Positions 23,651-35,700 of a stretch of 64,000 bases of DNA are shown one piece after another (the first letter of the stretch is position 1; every line of letters begins with the position of its first letter). The notes under the pieces are model-generated. The model had not been told where the DNA came from. It did not search any database and saw only the letters and a list, made by a program, of their open reading frames with translations. Position numbers and translations under genes: made by a program. Source of the stretch: Areca catechu (Eukaryota; Streptophyta; Magnoliopsida; Arecales; Arecaceae); the NCBI GenBank assembly GCA_021397845.1, contig CM038047.1:45663210-45727209 (forward strand), in the 5' to 3' direction.

Positions 23651-25264
23651 TGATGTGGCAGGATCGCTGACATGGGGGAGCCGATAGGTGCCACGTCAAG
23701 GGAAGACGCCGCTCGGACGCCGCGTCAATTCTCTTGTGCGGACTCCTCTGCCGAGCTGAGCCGAGCTCTATCCTCTGCCAGGTCTAGCCCGTGAACTCGG
23801 GATGCCTAGGCCGGAGCCGCACTCTGCCCTTCAGAGCAAGACCCTCGGAGGTTGAGCCCTGTGGTCGGAATTGAGCTCGGCACTCCTCCGCCACGTGGAG
23901 CCTCTTCGAGTGCGAGCCCTCTAGACTGGGCCCGCACTCTGCCCTTCAGAGTGAGACCCTCGAAGGTTGAGCCCTGTGGTCGGAGTCGAGCTCAGCACTC
24001 CTCTACCACATGGAGCCTCTTCGAGCGCGAGCCCTCTAGACCGGACCCACACTCTGCCCTCCAGAATGAGACCCTCAGAGGTTGAGCCCTATGGTCGGAG
24101 TCGAGCTCAGCACTCCTCCGCCACGTGGAGCCTCTACAAGCGCAAGCCCTCTGGACCGGGCTCGCACTCTGCCCTCTAGAGCGAGACCCTCGGAGGTTGA
24201 GCCCTGTGGTCGGAGTCGAGCTCAGCACTCCTCCGCCACGTGGAGCCTCTCCGAGCACGAGCTCTCTGGACCGGGCCCGTACTTTGCCCTCCAGAGCGAG
24301 ATCCTCGGAGGTTGAGCCCTGTGGTCGAAGTCGAGCTCAGCACTCCTCCGCCATGTGGAGCCTCTCCGAGCGCGAGCCCTTTGGAGCGGGCTCGCACTCT
24401 GCCTTTCAGAGCCAAGATGACCCCGCAAGCTCGGGACGTTTAAGTCGGAGCGAGCCCTGCCATTCCTGCTCGGCCCCAGCTCGGACGTGGGCCCCGCCAA
24501 CCCAGCGGGCCACCCGAGGACGACACTGGAGCACCTGCCGGACCGTACTGACCGCCTGCAGCCATCAGTTACACTAGAAAAAGGGGAAATACACTGATTG
24601 AGATGCCACGCTCCTCACCAACCACCTGGACCACCTAAGAGAGGAAGCCAACAAGGAGATTCAAATCGCAGGGGTGGCGGCCCATCGATCGAGGTACTGC
24701 CAGATTTCCCGGAATGAGGCGACTAAGAGGAGTGTCAGAGCACATGACAGCTCCCCTTATCACGAATCAAGAAAGGCTCCTCGGGACACTGCTGCACGTG
24801 CTTGACAGTTCGGTGGAGATCCCGAGACGGACGCCCAATGGTAACCTAGTTCACAAAAAACTCGGAGGTAACACCCTAAAGCGACGCCTCTTCCAAGAAA
24901 AACACAGGTGCAAGCTTCACCAAGAAGAGGAGCACGACACCACCGGCATTCTCAAGCAAGGTCGGGCGGAAGGGCAACACGGAGACCCCCTCTAACTAGG
25001 CCACACTTCCTCCGACACACTTGCATCCCACTTTTACACAATACACTCCTCCTCGAGTGGAGTCCATCAAGAGGGGCTCGACTAGGAGGATCTGTTCCCC
25101 TGGATCATCCTGACTTGATCGTCGGAGTGCCCCCACCGGAAACCCCGGCCCGGGTCACTAACCCCTATTTTGTAGGTCCAGAACTAGAGGACCGCTAACC
25201 AACGAAGGGGGCACCTCCGGCAAACCGGCAGCAGTTACGGGCCACGGCGATCTTGGCGGCAACA
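23651..25264 (+). repeat. Gypsy-1 3' LTR (1614 bp)
   Basis: Starts TGATGTGGCAGG after the polypurine tract and ends CGGCAACA at 25264, followed by CATGC. Colinear with the 5' LTR, with many scattered transitions. Confidence 0.88.
23828..24420 (+). repeat. 115-bp tandem array in Gypsy-1 3' LTR (about five units)
   Basis: Same unit and position as the array in the 5' LTR; successive frames begin 115 bp apart (23852, 23967, 24082). Confidence 0.9.
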
Positions 25265-25269
25265 CATGC
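25265..25269. repeat. Right target-site copy of Gypsy-1 (CATGC)
   Basis: Directly after the LTR end; matches TATGC at 14335-14339 at four of five bases. The CACTA sequence continues from here. Confidence 0.8.
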
Positions 25270-25569
25270 ATTATTAAAAACCAAGTCAGTCAACATTATA
25301 ATCAAATTATAACGGAAATGAATTGCTATTTAAAAGATAGGATAATTATTCATGCAAAAATGTAAACCATTTTATAAACTACTTACTTGTCATAATCAAC
25401 CAGTTGTACCTTCTTCGGAATCCAACCTAACCAAAATGGTTGTATCATTTATATGATCATCCGGCACAATATTATAAGGCATACACTGAGTATAAGTATC
25501 ATCATCTTCTTCTTCCACCATTTTTCCTATGTCATACAAGTCTCTGGATTTTGTCTTAATAATAGTAGC

Positions 25570-28541
25570 TCATTCTTTATCTTTCGAGTCTTGTACATAA
25601 AAAATTTGTCGAGCTTGAGATGAAAAGATAAATGGATCATCCTTCAATAACATACCTGTATATATCAATCTTGAAAAATTGACAAGTATAAATCCATTTA
25701 AGTCCTTTTTCAAATCTCTTGGTATATTTATATCCATCCCATCGCATCGAAATAATATAATTTTAAAATTTTCATAATAATCCATCTCAAAAATATCTTT
25801 AAGTATACCATAATAAGATTTTCCATCTGCTTCTACCATAACTCCACTGTTATGAATTTTTCTAAATTTCTTACGCTCCTTGGATGAAATTTAAAGCCAT
25901 TTATAATAAAACAATTATATTTGTTCACAATATAATTTGGACCTCTAGCAAGTGCTATTAGTTCTGCTGAATAATTTTTCTTCATCAGTACCGGTACCTA
26001 GAAAATATAATATTAATTATCGATCACTTATTCGATGTTAAATGTATGTAAAATCATTATACGACTTATATATACTAACCTGATTGGAAAGCCAATTAGG
26101 GAATAACTCAACCAACCATCTTTGTTCAATCCTTGGATTAGGACGAGTGAAATAATTGGCTTGTCATTGTACAGCTAAAAATTCACTGCATGACAATCAA
26201 ATATAAGTTTGACAACAATATGTCTAATAATTAGATTATCCATGTATAAATAGACTAACCTGTGATAGTCAGATATTATGTCACTATGTAGCAATACATA
26301 ACGATGTACTTATGACAAGAATTTATGGTCAAGAATAATACTTTCAGCTTTTCCTATAAATCTTCCAGAAGATATAAACTTGTATAGATTTATAATCTCC
26401 ATGGTATCGCCATGATATTGAGGTCGATTGAATACAGTCTCTACACCTTTGAGATATTTTGAATAAAATGTTAAACATTATTCGGCAATATATCCCTCTA
26501 CTATTGAGCCATCAAGATAGACTTTGTTTCGTACATAATCCTTCAAACATACAAGATACCTTCAAAAAGATGTGCTTTCATGTTATCTTTAGTCTTTTCA
26601 TCAAGATTTAATATTGTTTCAATCAAATTATCATAAACATTCTTTTCTATATGCATAATATCTAGATTATGTTGGAGTATATTATGCTCCCAATAAGGTA
26701 AGTCAAAGAATATGCTTCTTTTCTTCTATAATTATTTAGTATGCTGATGGATAGATGCTGTCATTATATCATCATCATTTTCAACTTCAAAGAAGTTATC
26801 TAGATCCTCGAACACCTGTATCTAAAGTGCAAGTATTGACTTCATTTGATACTTTTTCTTATGTTGAAGTCTTAACATCATATCTTTCTTGCTTTTTAAA
26901 GGACTTTGTCATCTTACCGTAACTGTGTCTGATACCAAGCATTTATCTACGAATTTTAGAACCAGAAGGTAGAATTGGAGTAGATCCCAACTCTATAGTA
27001 CTATCAAATAAATCCTTCTAAAATCAAAATGGATGATTTGTTTCCAACCATCGACGATGTCCTATATAACAAAACTTTTCTCCATGTTTTAACCAAATTA
27101 AATGGGTTCATTCACCACAAGAAGGACATGCAACTCGTCCCTTAGTGCTCTAGCCAAATAAATTAGCATATGCAGAAAAATCATTAATAGTTATAATAGA
27201 GCTACCTGCAATTTGAATGTTTGGCCATTCGAAGCATCAGTTGCACTGATTCCCTCCCATAATTGTTTCAATTCATCTATTAAAGGTTGTAAGAAAATAT
27301 CAATATCATTGCTGGATCCTTATCACTTGGAATGACCATTGATAAACTAAGTGACGACAGTTTATGCATATCCATGGTGGCAAATTATAAGGAATCAGAA
27401 CAACTGGCCAAGTACTATAGATAGAACTTAAAGTTCAAAATGGATTGAACCTATCACTGGCTAAACTTAGTTTGACATTACGAGAATCAGAGATAAAATC
27501 AGGATGTCTGTCATCAAATGCTTTCCATGCTAAATTATCCGCTGGGTATCTTAGCAGTCCATCTTTTGTACGTCCTTCATCATGCCATCTCATTGACGAA
27601 GCTATCTTTGATGATACATAGATCATTTTTAATCTAGGTAAAGAGAAAAATAATGCAATACCTTGGTCAGTTTTTGTTTAATTTATGTTGGATCTAATTC
27701 ATTTAATCCCTCACTCTCATTTTCTTTTTGCTTCATCCATCATGAACATCCACACACATGGCACGACTCTTGATCAGCATATTCTTTCCGATATAATATA
27801 CAATCATTTGGATAGCTATGAATCTTTTCGTATCCAAGATCCAATCTCTTTAATAATTTTTTGGCTTTATAACAAGATATTGGTAAAGTAGTACCTTCAG
27901 GAAATGCATCCTTTAACAACTTGAGTAACATAGAAAAACTTTTGCCATACCATCCATTCAAGTATTTTATATGAAATAAATGTACAAGAAAAGAAATTTT
28001 GAAAAGTTCTTGCAACCAGCATATAATTCTTGATCTGCATCTCTTATCAGATTCTGATAACGATCTGTTCCAACATTAGTTGAGGGTATCGACTCCCCAT
28101 TATGTATAGATTCAGTAAATATAGGACCCTCGGTAGCCCAGCTGCTACTTGTCCTCCATTGAAATCTCCAAGATTTTGATCACCATATTTAAAAGCATCT
28201 CTGAGCAAACCTCTCATATCATCATCTCTTGCAAGATTTTTCTGTTGGTTACTGGATCCAAAATCAGGTATATGTTCCATGTTAGAGGTTTGGTTACATG
28301 TAGATGGTGACATTGACTCTCCATGAAAAAACCATTCTGTATAACCTCTTAAAAAATCATTCCATACCAAATGTTCTTCAATAGCATTTGGATATAGAGA
28401 ACTGGAATTTATACATTTTTGGCATGTACATAGAATATTTCCATTGATACTACTTCTCTCCATACCGAATTTAATGAAATTCTGAACTCCATCTAGATAT
28501 TCTTTGCTATTCCTCGATTTAGTTATCCAACTCTTATCCAT
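25570..28541 (-). pseudogene. CACTA transposase (TNPD-type), decayed
   Basis: Starts at ATG 28541 with MDKSWITKSRNSKEYLDGVQ, the Transpos_assoc (PF13963) N-terminus, including a CxxC (CTCQKCIN). Then come Transposase_21 (PF02992) blocks: DLGYEKIHSYPNDCILYRKEY (27780-27850, shown in part as one 21-residue region), MRWHDEGRTKDGLLRYPAD and LSLASDRFNPF (27435-27590), and GHRRWLETNHPF (~27040-27070). DUF4218-like FNRPQYHGDT...RYVLLHSD follows at 26280-26450, and the DUF4216 domain at 25839-25570. TNPD cuts the element at its ends. Several stops and frame breaks lie between blocks, so it is inactive. Its 3' end is 0.3 kb from the Gypsy-1 insertion. Confidence 0.85.
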
Positions 28542-28633
28542 TGTAAGATAAAACTAACTGAAATAAATAAATATTTATAAGAACAAAATAAATTAAAATG
28601 AGTTTATTCAATATATCAATTACAGTATTATTA

Positions 28634-29045
28634 AATGCATCCTATGATCAACTAGTAGGTAAAGATAGGTCCTATCCCATTCAAAAATTATATTAATTAT
28701 ATGTTATCAATACGGTAATCAAATGTTACGTAATAGGGGTCGAAAAAAATTTTGGCAGCATTTTCTTTTAGTTCTCCCCACATAAATATTTATATGTGAG
28801 GGGAACTAAAGAAAAATACTGTCCAAAATTGCTTTCAATTTTTGTTGCACATCGTTTGATTACTGTAATTGATAACATATAATTAATGTAATTTTTGAAC
28901 TGTCTGACATGGACAATCAATTGACCACAGTATATATTTCTCCCATCCATATAAAAATAAAATAAATGTACGGATGATGTAGAATATGTACATTACTCAA
29001 TTGACGGGTCTATATTTCTATGCAATGCAAGTTTTATAAAAAATA
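28634..29045. promoter_or_regulatory. Conserved block A with ~220-bp imperfect inverted repeat, 5' of the CACTA transposase
   Basis: Begins AATGCATCCTAT, 93 bp upstream of the transposase ATG. Arms of ~110 nt lie at 28680-28789 and 28790-28899 and pair almost throughout, with the centre at TAGTTCTCCCCACATAAATA and its complement. The same block, including non-palindromic flanks, occurs at 62340-62750 before a Mutator-like transposase. A promoter or 5'-leader role is inferred from position. Confidence 0.75.
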
Positions 29046-31240
29046 TTTAAAAAATCATAATTGATCATAACAAAGCTATTAATTGTATTGAAATGAAAGA
29101 TTTGCAATAATGAACATATCTTAAAGTCCACATTATGAACTAGGTATGCTACAATGGTCACATCTCTTCTTTTCTTGAGGAACTCATTCTAAGTTTGAGT
29201 CTAGGTGATGCATGTTCAGGCTCTTGGATGTGAACATATTTTCTTGGGTATCTCTTCTATATCTTTCTCACACAAGCTGCATATATATAACTATAAAAGC
29301 CTGGTTAGGATGCTAATATATAACCAGTAAAGTCTTTAATTAGAGACTAGATACTAATGGCCTAGACCGAGGGCATATTTGATTCATAACTAGAGTTGGA
29401 ATCAGAATCAAAATGAATTAAAATATCTAGTATCGGTTCCATTTTCTCACAGGAACGAGATAGGATGGATAGGATGTCCATTATCCTGCCAGGACATAAA
29501 ACGTTGGTCTGGATAATGCCAAACAATAAAGAAAAATGAGAACCATACAGAAATATTAGGTCTATGATGTGATGTTGTCTCAAAATAAAATTTGATCCTT
29601 TGAATAGGTCTTGAACGTCATAGCATAAATTTTATGCATCTCTAGCTATTTGTAATTCACTAGCTTTATCAAGATTTGAGATAGCATGCAAATTAGTCAA
29701 GCTAATACGAGTAAGATGCTGCTTAGAATCATTGACTCATAGCCAAACACTTAAGCTATTAAGAGAAAGACTGGTCCAAGCTAATAAACCAATATGACAT
29801 CTCTTTTGTTAGCCAATATGGGAATATGACAATCTCTCCTTGGATGCTGTTGTTATGGTTGGTTCTTACTCAAGACAAATGGGTCCAACTTTGACCTGGG
29901 TCGTACTTGATTCTATTGGATCTTCCTCAACCCTGATACCCCCTAGCAAAGAGCTCACATGGCTAATAAAAGTTGTGACACATAATGGACCTGGCTTTGA
30001 TATCACTTGGCACAAGCTTAGAATTTCTTCAAGTATCCATGTAGTACTTGAATGCTTTGCTTGCCCACAATCACTTCTAACTTAGCTTATAACTCAGGCC
30101 TCCAATGAGCTTGCAGAAGGGTGGCTTTGTTTTATTAGAGAATACTTATTACTCTCCGGTTGGATAGCTTGGTAAATTAGACTTCCCCTTTTTTTCAAGC
30201 TTTATAGGGTAAAAAATAGTTAGGATATGTCCGTCCACTCTAGCTCTTTCTATAAGATTCTGTAAGTATATCTTGTATTCTTACTAAGTCAGTAGGTTTT
30301 TTAAGAATTCTACGAGCCTTTATCTCACTGGGCTTCTTTCAATTGGGAAGCGGAGTATTAAATGCTGTGTGGAATGCTTGAGCTTTGACATTAGGCTCAG
30401 CTTTGCATGGATCTATCTGGATGCTTGATTATCTACTCCATCAATAAAAAATCTATTTGTTTTGGAAAAGAAGGGTCCAGTGATTAAAAAGTTTGAGTCG
30501 ATAGAGAAGAGGATTTCGTTGCCCTGATTTTTAGGGAATATAGAGATTCCCTATTTTAGTAGGATTTGTTATTAATTTGAGGGATTGGGTGCTCTACTTA
30601 TCTCCTATATCTCTCAAAATGTTGTTCGATATCCAATCTCTTATAAAATATCGTAGAGGTACATTCTTGAGGAAAAAGATTGAGTAGAAAAATTATGAAA
30701 CTATCCAAGTAGGTTGGGCATGCAAAGGATAATTAAACTCTAATATAAGCTAGATGGACAAAATCTATTCACCCTTATCTCATTTCTAAATTTTGTGGGC
30801 TTGGGTTAGCACATTACTCAGTTAAGCGACACTTCTACTCATATTTTCAAGCTTCAAGTTTCAATGTTTGGTTTTTGAGTTGAATACCTAAAAAATATCC
30901 TAGTTTGTTGTGTATTGGGACATATCTTCATCGTTTCATCTGTTTACTTAGCAACTAAAAATTTTTGCATCAATTCTTGAATTATACATTTTAAAAAATT
31001 TTGACATAAATAGCCACAATCTAGTTGGGTCTCCTTTTTTTTTAAAAAAAAAAAGTTCGCTCTTTAAAAATATATTTAGCGTTTGGCTCATTTTCTAGCC
31101 ATAGAATTAGCTTGTGATTAAACTTGCTCTAAATTGTATCTGAATAAGTTGATTCGTTTGTATCTTTTGTACAAAAGAATATATATATATATATATATAC
31201 ATCACTAATTACGAAACTGCAAAGGCGCTGGGAAGGGTAA
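29046..31240. other. Intergenic DNA upstream of the response regulator, no gene seen
   Basis: AT-rich, with unrecognised frames (29362-29583 minus, 29840-30085 plus) and an (AT)n run near 31182-31199. I see neither a matching CACTA right end nor a conserved domain. Confidence 0.5.
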
Positions 31241-31774
31241 GGAGTGACTCAAATCCCCGTGGGACGAGAAAGATTCTCCTCCCGACAGATAAATCCAGTG
31301 TTAAATTATTCTGGTCCTCCTAAGCTCCGACTTCACTTCAACCTCTCTCCTCTCAAACAGCAAACAGCCATCTCTACGCTGTACCAACTCGTTATTGGTC
31401 CGGTTAGGTGGGGCCTCATCATTTACTGCGTTTCTTCTAACGGCGAGTTCACCGTTCGGTAAATCGTATCCGTCCATAATTGTGATCCCAGGTTCCTGCA
31501 CGAATTGATTAAAGAGGGGAACATTTATCTGATGTACGACGCCAGACAAGCCATGAGATCTGGCAGCTGTGATGGTTTCGATCTGTCCCAGCATCCTTGT
31601 CGGTGGGTCCCGCTTTCCAGCCTATGGCACCAATGAGTGGTTAACACGGCGTCCAAAAAGGCCGGTGGCTGTCTGCTGCCGGACAGCTAAGCCGGAGTCC
31701 ACTTCTCCACGACCCCACCCTCTTCCTTCTTCCTTGAAAAACGAAAAGACACCCACCACCCTCTCTTTCTCTCG

Positions 31775-31782
31775 TATATAAA
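31775..31782 (+). promoter_or_regulatory. TATA box of the response regulator gene
   Basis: TATATAAA 49 bp before the ATG, predicting transcription from ~31805 and a short 5' UTR. AGATT at 31271 and AGATC at 31556 match the short core bound by type-B response regulators, but such 5-mers are common and prove nothing alone. Confidence 0.7.
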
Positions 31783-31830
31783 TCTTTAAGCCAGAAACGG
31801 GAAGAGATCGCAAGCACGGGAGGAAGGGAA

Positions 31831-32690
31831 ATGGAGAAGGTGAAGAAAGAGGAGGAGGACATTAGCAACAAAGTTGGTGGTGGCGGTGGAGGAGGAGGTG
31901 GTGGCAGCGGGGGTGGAGGAGGAGGGGGAATGGGGTTGGTGAGGCTATTGGTGGTGGACGACTCCCCTGTGGACCGAAAGGTGGTGGAGATGCTGCTTAA
32001 GAGAAGTGGGGGGATCTTTGAAGGTAATATGAGGTGGTCTCTGTTTCACAGAGGTCTCCTTTCTATTTCCTGAACGGTTGTTGCTTTTGCTATGTGGTTG
32101 CACTGAATTTTTTGATCTTTTGTGCTGTTATTCTTCTTGCATTTTCGGATTGGTTGAGGCAATTAAATTCTCTACCTGCTGAGATGAACGTGAAATTTAA
32201 ATTGTTTTGGGTGTTGGTGGGTTTAAATGGGTGAAATTCTGGTATTTCCACTTGTTCTAGAATGTCCAATGGTGTCTCTGGTGGCTCTTTTCCTCTGTTT
32301 CCATCAAAAAAGGATGTCCATTGGTGTACAAAGATATGCTTTTTGTTGTCGGGTGTTTGGACTTTCACCTTTTGATGATTTTACTAAATTTTCTTTATGT
32401 TGTGTTTGGTTTGGAATTTTGACAAAAAATTCTGCTTTTCTAGCTTCAGCATTCTACCTTATATGTATATACGCATTATTCTCTTAAATCGGAACTCAGA
32501 GCCATGTTCTTATCCTTTCAGATTGTTTCATTTCACTTCCACGTTTGGTCCTCTATCTATATCTCGTGCAGGATGTTAAAATTTCAGAGATGTAAATAAC
32601 TGAACTTTAGGGAAGATGTATGAAGCTCCATCGAAATGACCATTATAAATCATGTCCTTCTATACTTCGATCCATTTCATGATAATTTGG

Positions 32691-32740
<50 letters not shown>

Positions 32741-35700
32741 CCTCTCTCTCCCTCTCTCTCTCTCTGCGTGTGTGCATGCGTGTGTGTGGGCGTGCGTGCA
32801 TGTGCGCATGCTTGACTGCATGCACATGTGTGTTCATGCTGCTCTATGTTCTTTCATTCCCATCATTTGTTTTAAAGCAAACAGTGGTGGTGTATGCTGC
32901 TTTATATTTTGTTATCGCCTGGTTACATTGCAAAGATGGACTATTTACCTTATCTTTTAGAGAGTATTGCCTTAGACCTGATAGCCCCTCAACAGTGACT
33001 TATCTATCGTCCTATTTGGTGGTTTTGTTAGTTTAAAAAACTATTCAGAAGCTAAGTCTCCTTTTGGTTATGACATTTATGATCTCATGCTTCTCCATGG
33101 GACCATCATTCTTTCTTAATTAGTTGCTGGCTATAAAGCATGGTATGACAAATCTTGAAAAAGTAGAGCATAGTCTGCCAAGGATACATCAATAAATACA
33201 AAAGATTATTTTTCCATGCATCTATAACAGCATTTACAAAGCACAGTGGCTATCAAAAATAACATAATTCATGCCTTATACAATAGCATCGAAATCCATA
33301 AACTCCAACATTTAGTATCATTCCAATCAGTGGACCATAATTTATTGTCCAAACAAACTCCAACATTAACAATTTACCATTGAAATATCTGCATTCATCA
33401 AATAATAAGGAAAACAAACCCCTCTCCCTCATCTCTAAAGGTATTGAAGGAATTGTATCTGGCATATCAAGGAACTATCTGAAGCCTTTTTTGAGTTTTG
33501 AAAAATCGGATGCTTAAAATAGTATTAGACATGCATTCTAGAAGTATTTGACAAGTATCAGTATGCAATGCAAATATGGCATGCAAGTTAAGTATCTATG
33601 CTTCGTAGGTTTTTGGTGTTGTGGAACTTAATTTTTTAGTGCTGTTTGAGCGATAGAAGTTATTGTCCAATTAATCCAGTCGATTCCTATTAAACAACAA
33701 AGCTTCATCCCATGACTGCAGTCTAGGATCTCAATTGATCTGACAGCTTGAGTCTGGCTTGAGCTCAGCTTGAATATGAGTTTGATCAGGCTTGTCTTGA
33801 ATTACGGGAGCTTGAAACTTGGTTCTCAGGCTCAGAATCAATAATAACCCAAGCCTGAAAAGGAAAATCAAATAAAGTGCTCGATTAGGCTGACTTGATA
33901 AGGCTTAAATTGGGGAATACCACATATGTTTCATTAATTGATAGTACATTTAGTTTGGGAAAAATAATAGAGTGGTAATACATTTGACAGTATATTAACT
34001 GGTTCTATTTCTGTATTTATGATCCATAATTAAGGCTTTGACTCGTGACATATGCAACCATTAGAATCAAGCTAAACTTTAATTCAAGCTGGAACCAAGC
34101 TTGAATCAAATTCATACTGAGCTTGGTTCAAGTTTGACAAAAGCTTGATTTAATTTTTGATTGATTTAAAGTTTGACATAATTGTCTTTCAGCTCAGTTT
34201 GAAACTAGGCTCAATTAAGCTTGAATAACAAATGAGTGGAACTTGATCTCAAACTTTAGGCTCAAAATAAATTTGAAGTTGAGCTTGACCAGGCCTAGGC
34301 TTGATTAAGCTTGGCTTGGTTACTACCCTACTGCATCTTATTTTCTGCTACCATATTGGGTACTTGATTGCCATCTTCTTCTGTGATTGGTATAATAATA
34401 GTAATGGAGTTTCATAGAATAATGTTTTTGTTGTGTTTCGAATAATTATAGCTGTAATTTGTTTGGTTCTTATTAAACAGAAGGCACTCACCTGTCTCTC
34501 CACTTACAGATTTCTTTCTATTGAAGGGTTTCATTGGATGTGGTGTCTTTTTTGCCAGCCAATGTACTGCTTGACTTGCAATCATTTGTTAACATGAAGG
34601 CCAAAATGAATTTTAATAATGCATTATAAAGCCAAAGAAGCCATGAATTCTTGCATCTGCTTCATCCATGTGTAATGATGAAACACTTTATCATTTGTTC
34701 TGATGTCATTGCTTTTGAACTCTGACTAGGTGCCAGCAAAAGTTACTTATTCCAAATGCCTGCATTTCTGTCACTATGTCCAGTCTTTGAATTGATGTCT
34801 TAATGTTATATATCTTCTAAAATTTATAATCTTAGTTGTCCCAAAACTTTTTTCCCTTTCATTTCAGTTACTGCAGTTGATAGTGGAAAGAAAGCAATGG
34901 ATGTTCTTGGCTTGAATGAACGGAAGGCTGAATCTCCCAGCAGTGATGTAAGTCAACTTTCCTGGTAGCCTTTTATGGTATTGTTTCATAATTTACTTCT
35001 GGTTCTCTGTGTCAAAGTGTTTGAGAAGCTGTTAGTGGACTACCATAAAACATAGTGCAGAACTCTACTCCACTTATGAACAAAATTCAAAGAATCCATT
35101 GAAGTTGTAGATTGTACAACAAGCAGCAAGAGTCAATTAAGTCATTTTATAAAAAAGTCGATAGAAGCTATTAAAAGGTCCTGAAAAAGAAGCTCTATAA
35201 ATGTTTAGGATAGACAAACCCATCAAAATTAGTCCTGATTAACTAATTTTTCAGTTGAATCTTTTTCTTTTCTCTAGGGTTAATGAATTGAATTGATTCA
35301 ATTATTGCAAATTCAAAAATAATGGTAGCACAAACATTTGAAGCCTTAGAAAGGCCAGTAAGGATGTTTAGCATGCTAGCTTGTAAACACTTTGTTCTTG
35401 AGAGTTTAAGTGGCATGCTTGTGGAGGTCCAATGGGCTCATGGTCATCTCCAATCACAAACACCATGGGAAGCTCCTGGTAATCTCCAATGGGCCCATGC
35501 TACAGTGTTTTTTAGTCTACACCGGCCAAAAGCTGAGTCTGCTATGATATATTTATAACAACTTAGGATATCATTGAAAAAGGTTAGCTAGAATGTATCA
35601 CTTGGATTCCTTGGTCTTATACAAGTACCGAACATCTTTTTAGTGTACAATCAATGTGGAACTAAACAATCACCTAGATGGGTCCTCACATTGCTGTTAA

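Larger units (their letters stand above)
14340..25264 (+). mobile_element. Gypsy-1: full-length, non-autonomous Tat-like Gypsy element (10.9 kb)
   Basis: Two LTRs (14340-15974 and 23651-25264) share start TGAT(A/G)TGGCAGGATCGCTGAC and end CGGCAACA. Inside, in order, are a primer-site region at 15975, sense gag (16623-17510), a long 93-bp array (~17890-20350) and an antisense gene (23122-20654). The polypurine tract GGAGTGGAGGGCAAA ends at 23650. I see no protease, reverse transcriptase, RNase H or integrase, so it must have been mobilised by another element. It sits between the two genes of the CACTA element. Confidence 0.88.
11721..29045 (-). mobile_element. CACTA (En/Spm) transposon, split by Gypsy-1; right terminus not found
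   Basis: The left end at 11721 reads CACTACAGGAAATGAGG, a canonical CACTA terminus. Palindromic subterminal repeats follow to ~12040. Two minus-strand genes follow: a Transposase_24-like gene (12416-14323) and a TNPD-type transposase (25570-28541). Gypsy-1 (14340-25264) is a later insertion between them, with TATGC/CATGC flanks. Without it the CACTA part is ~6.4 kb. I could not find the matching ...TAGTG end; the right limit given is the end of the conserved 5' block. Confidence 0.85.

Noticed and set aside
28680..28899. MicroRNA precursor
   Set aside because: The arms are ~110 nt and pair along their whole length, unlike a typical pre-miRNA; a transposon-associated inverted repeat explains it better, and no small-RNA data are available.
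29840..30085. 81-codon plus-strand ORF
   Set aside because: Looked loosely like a retrotransposon leader but no motif could be confirmed.
31301..31594. 97-codon minus-strand ORF upstream of the response regulator
   Set aside because: It overlaps the regulator's promoter region and shows no recognisable family.
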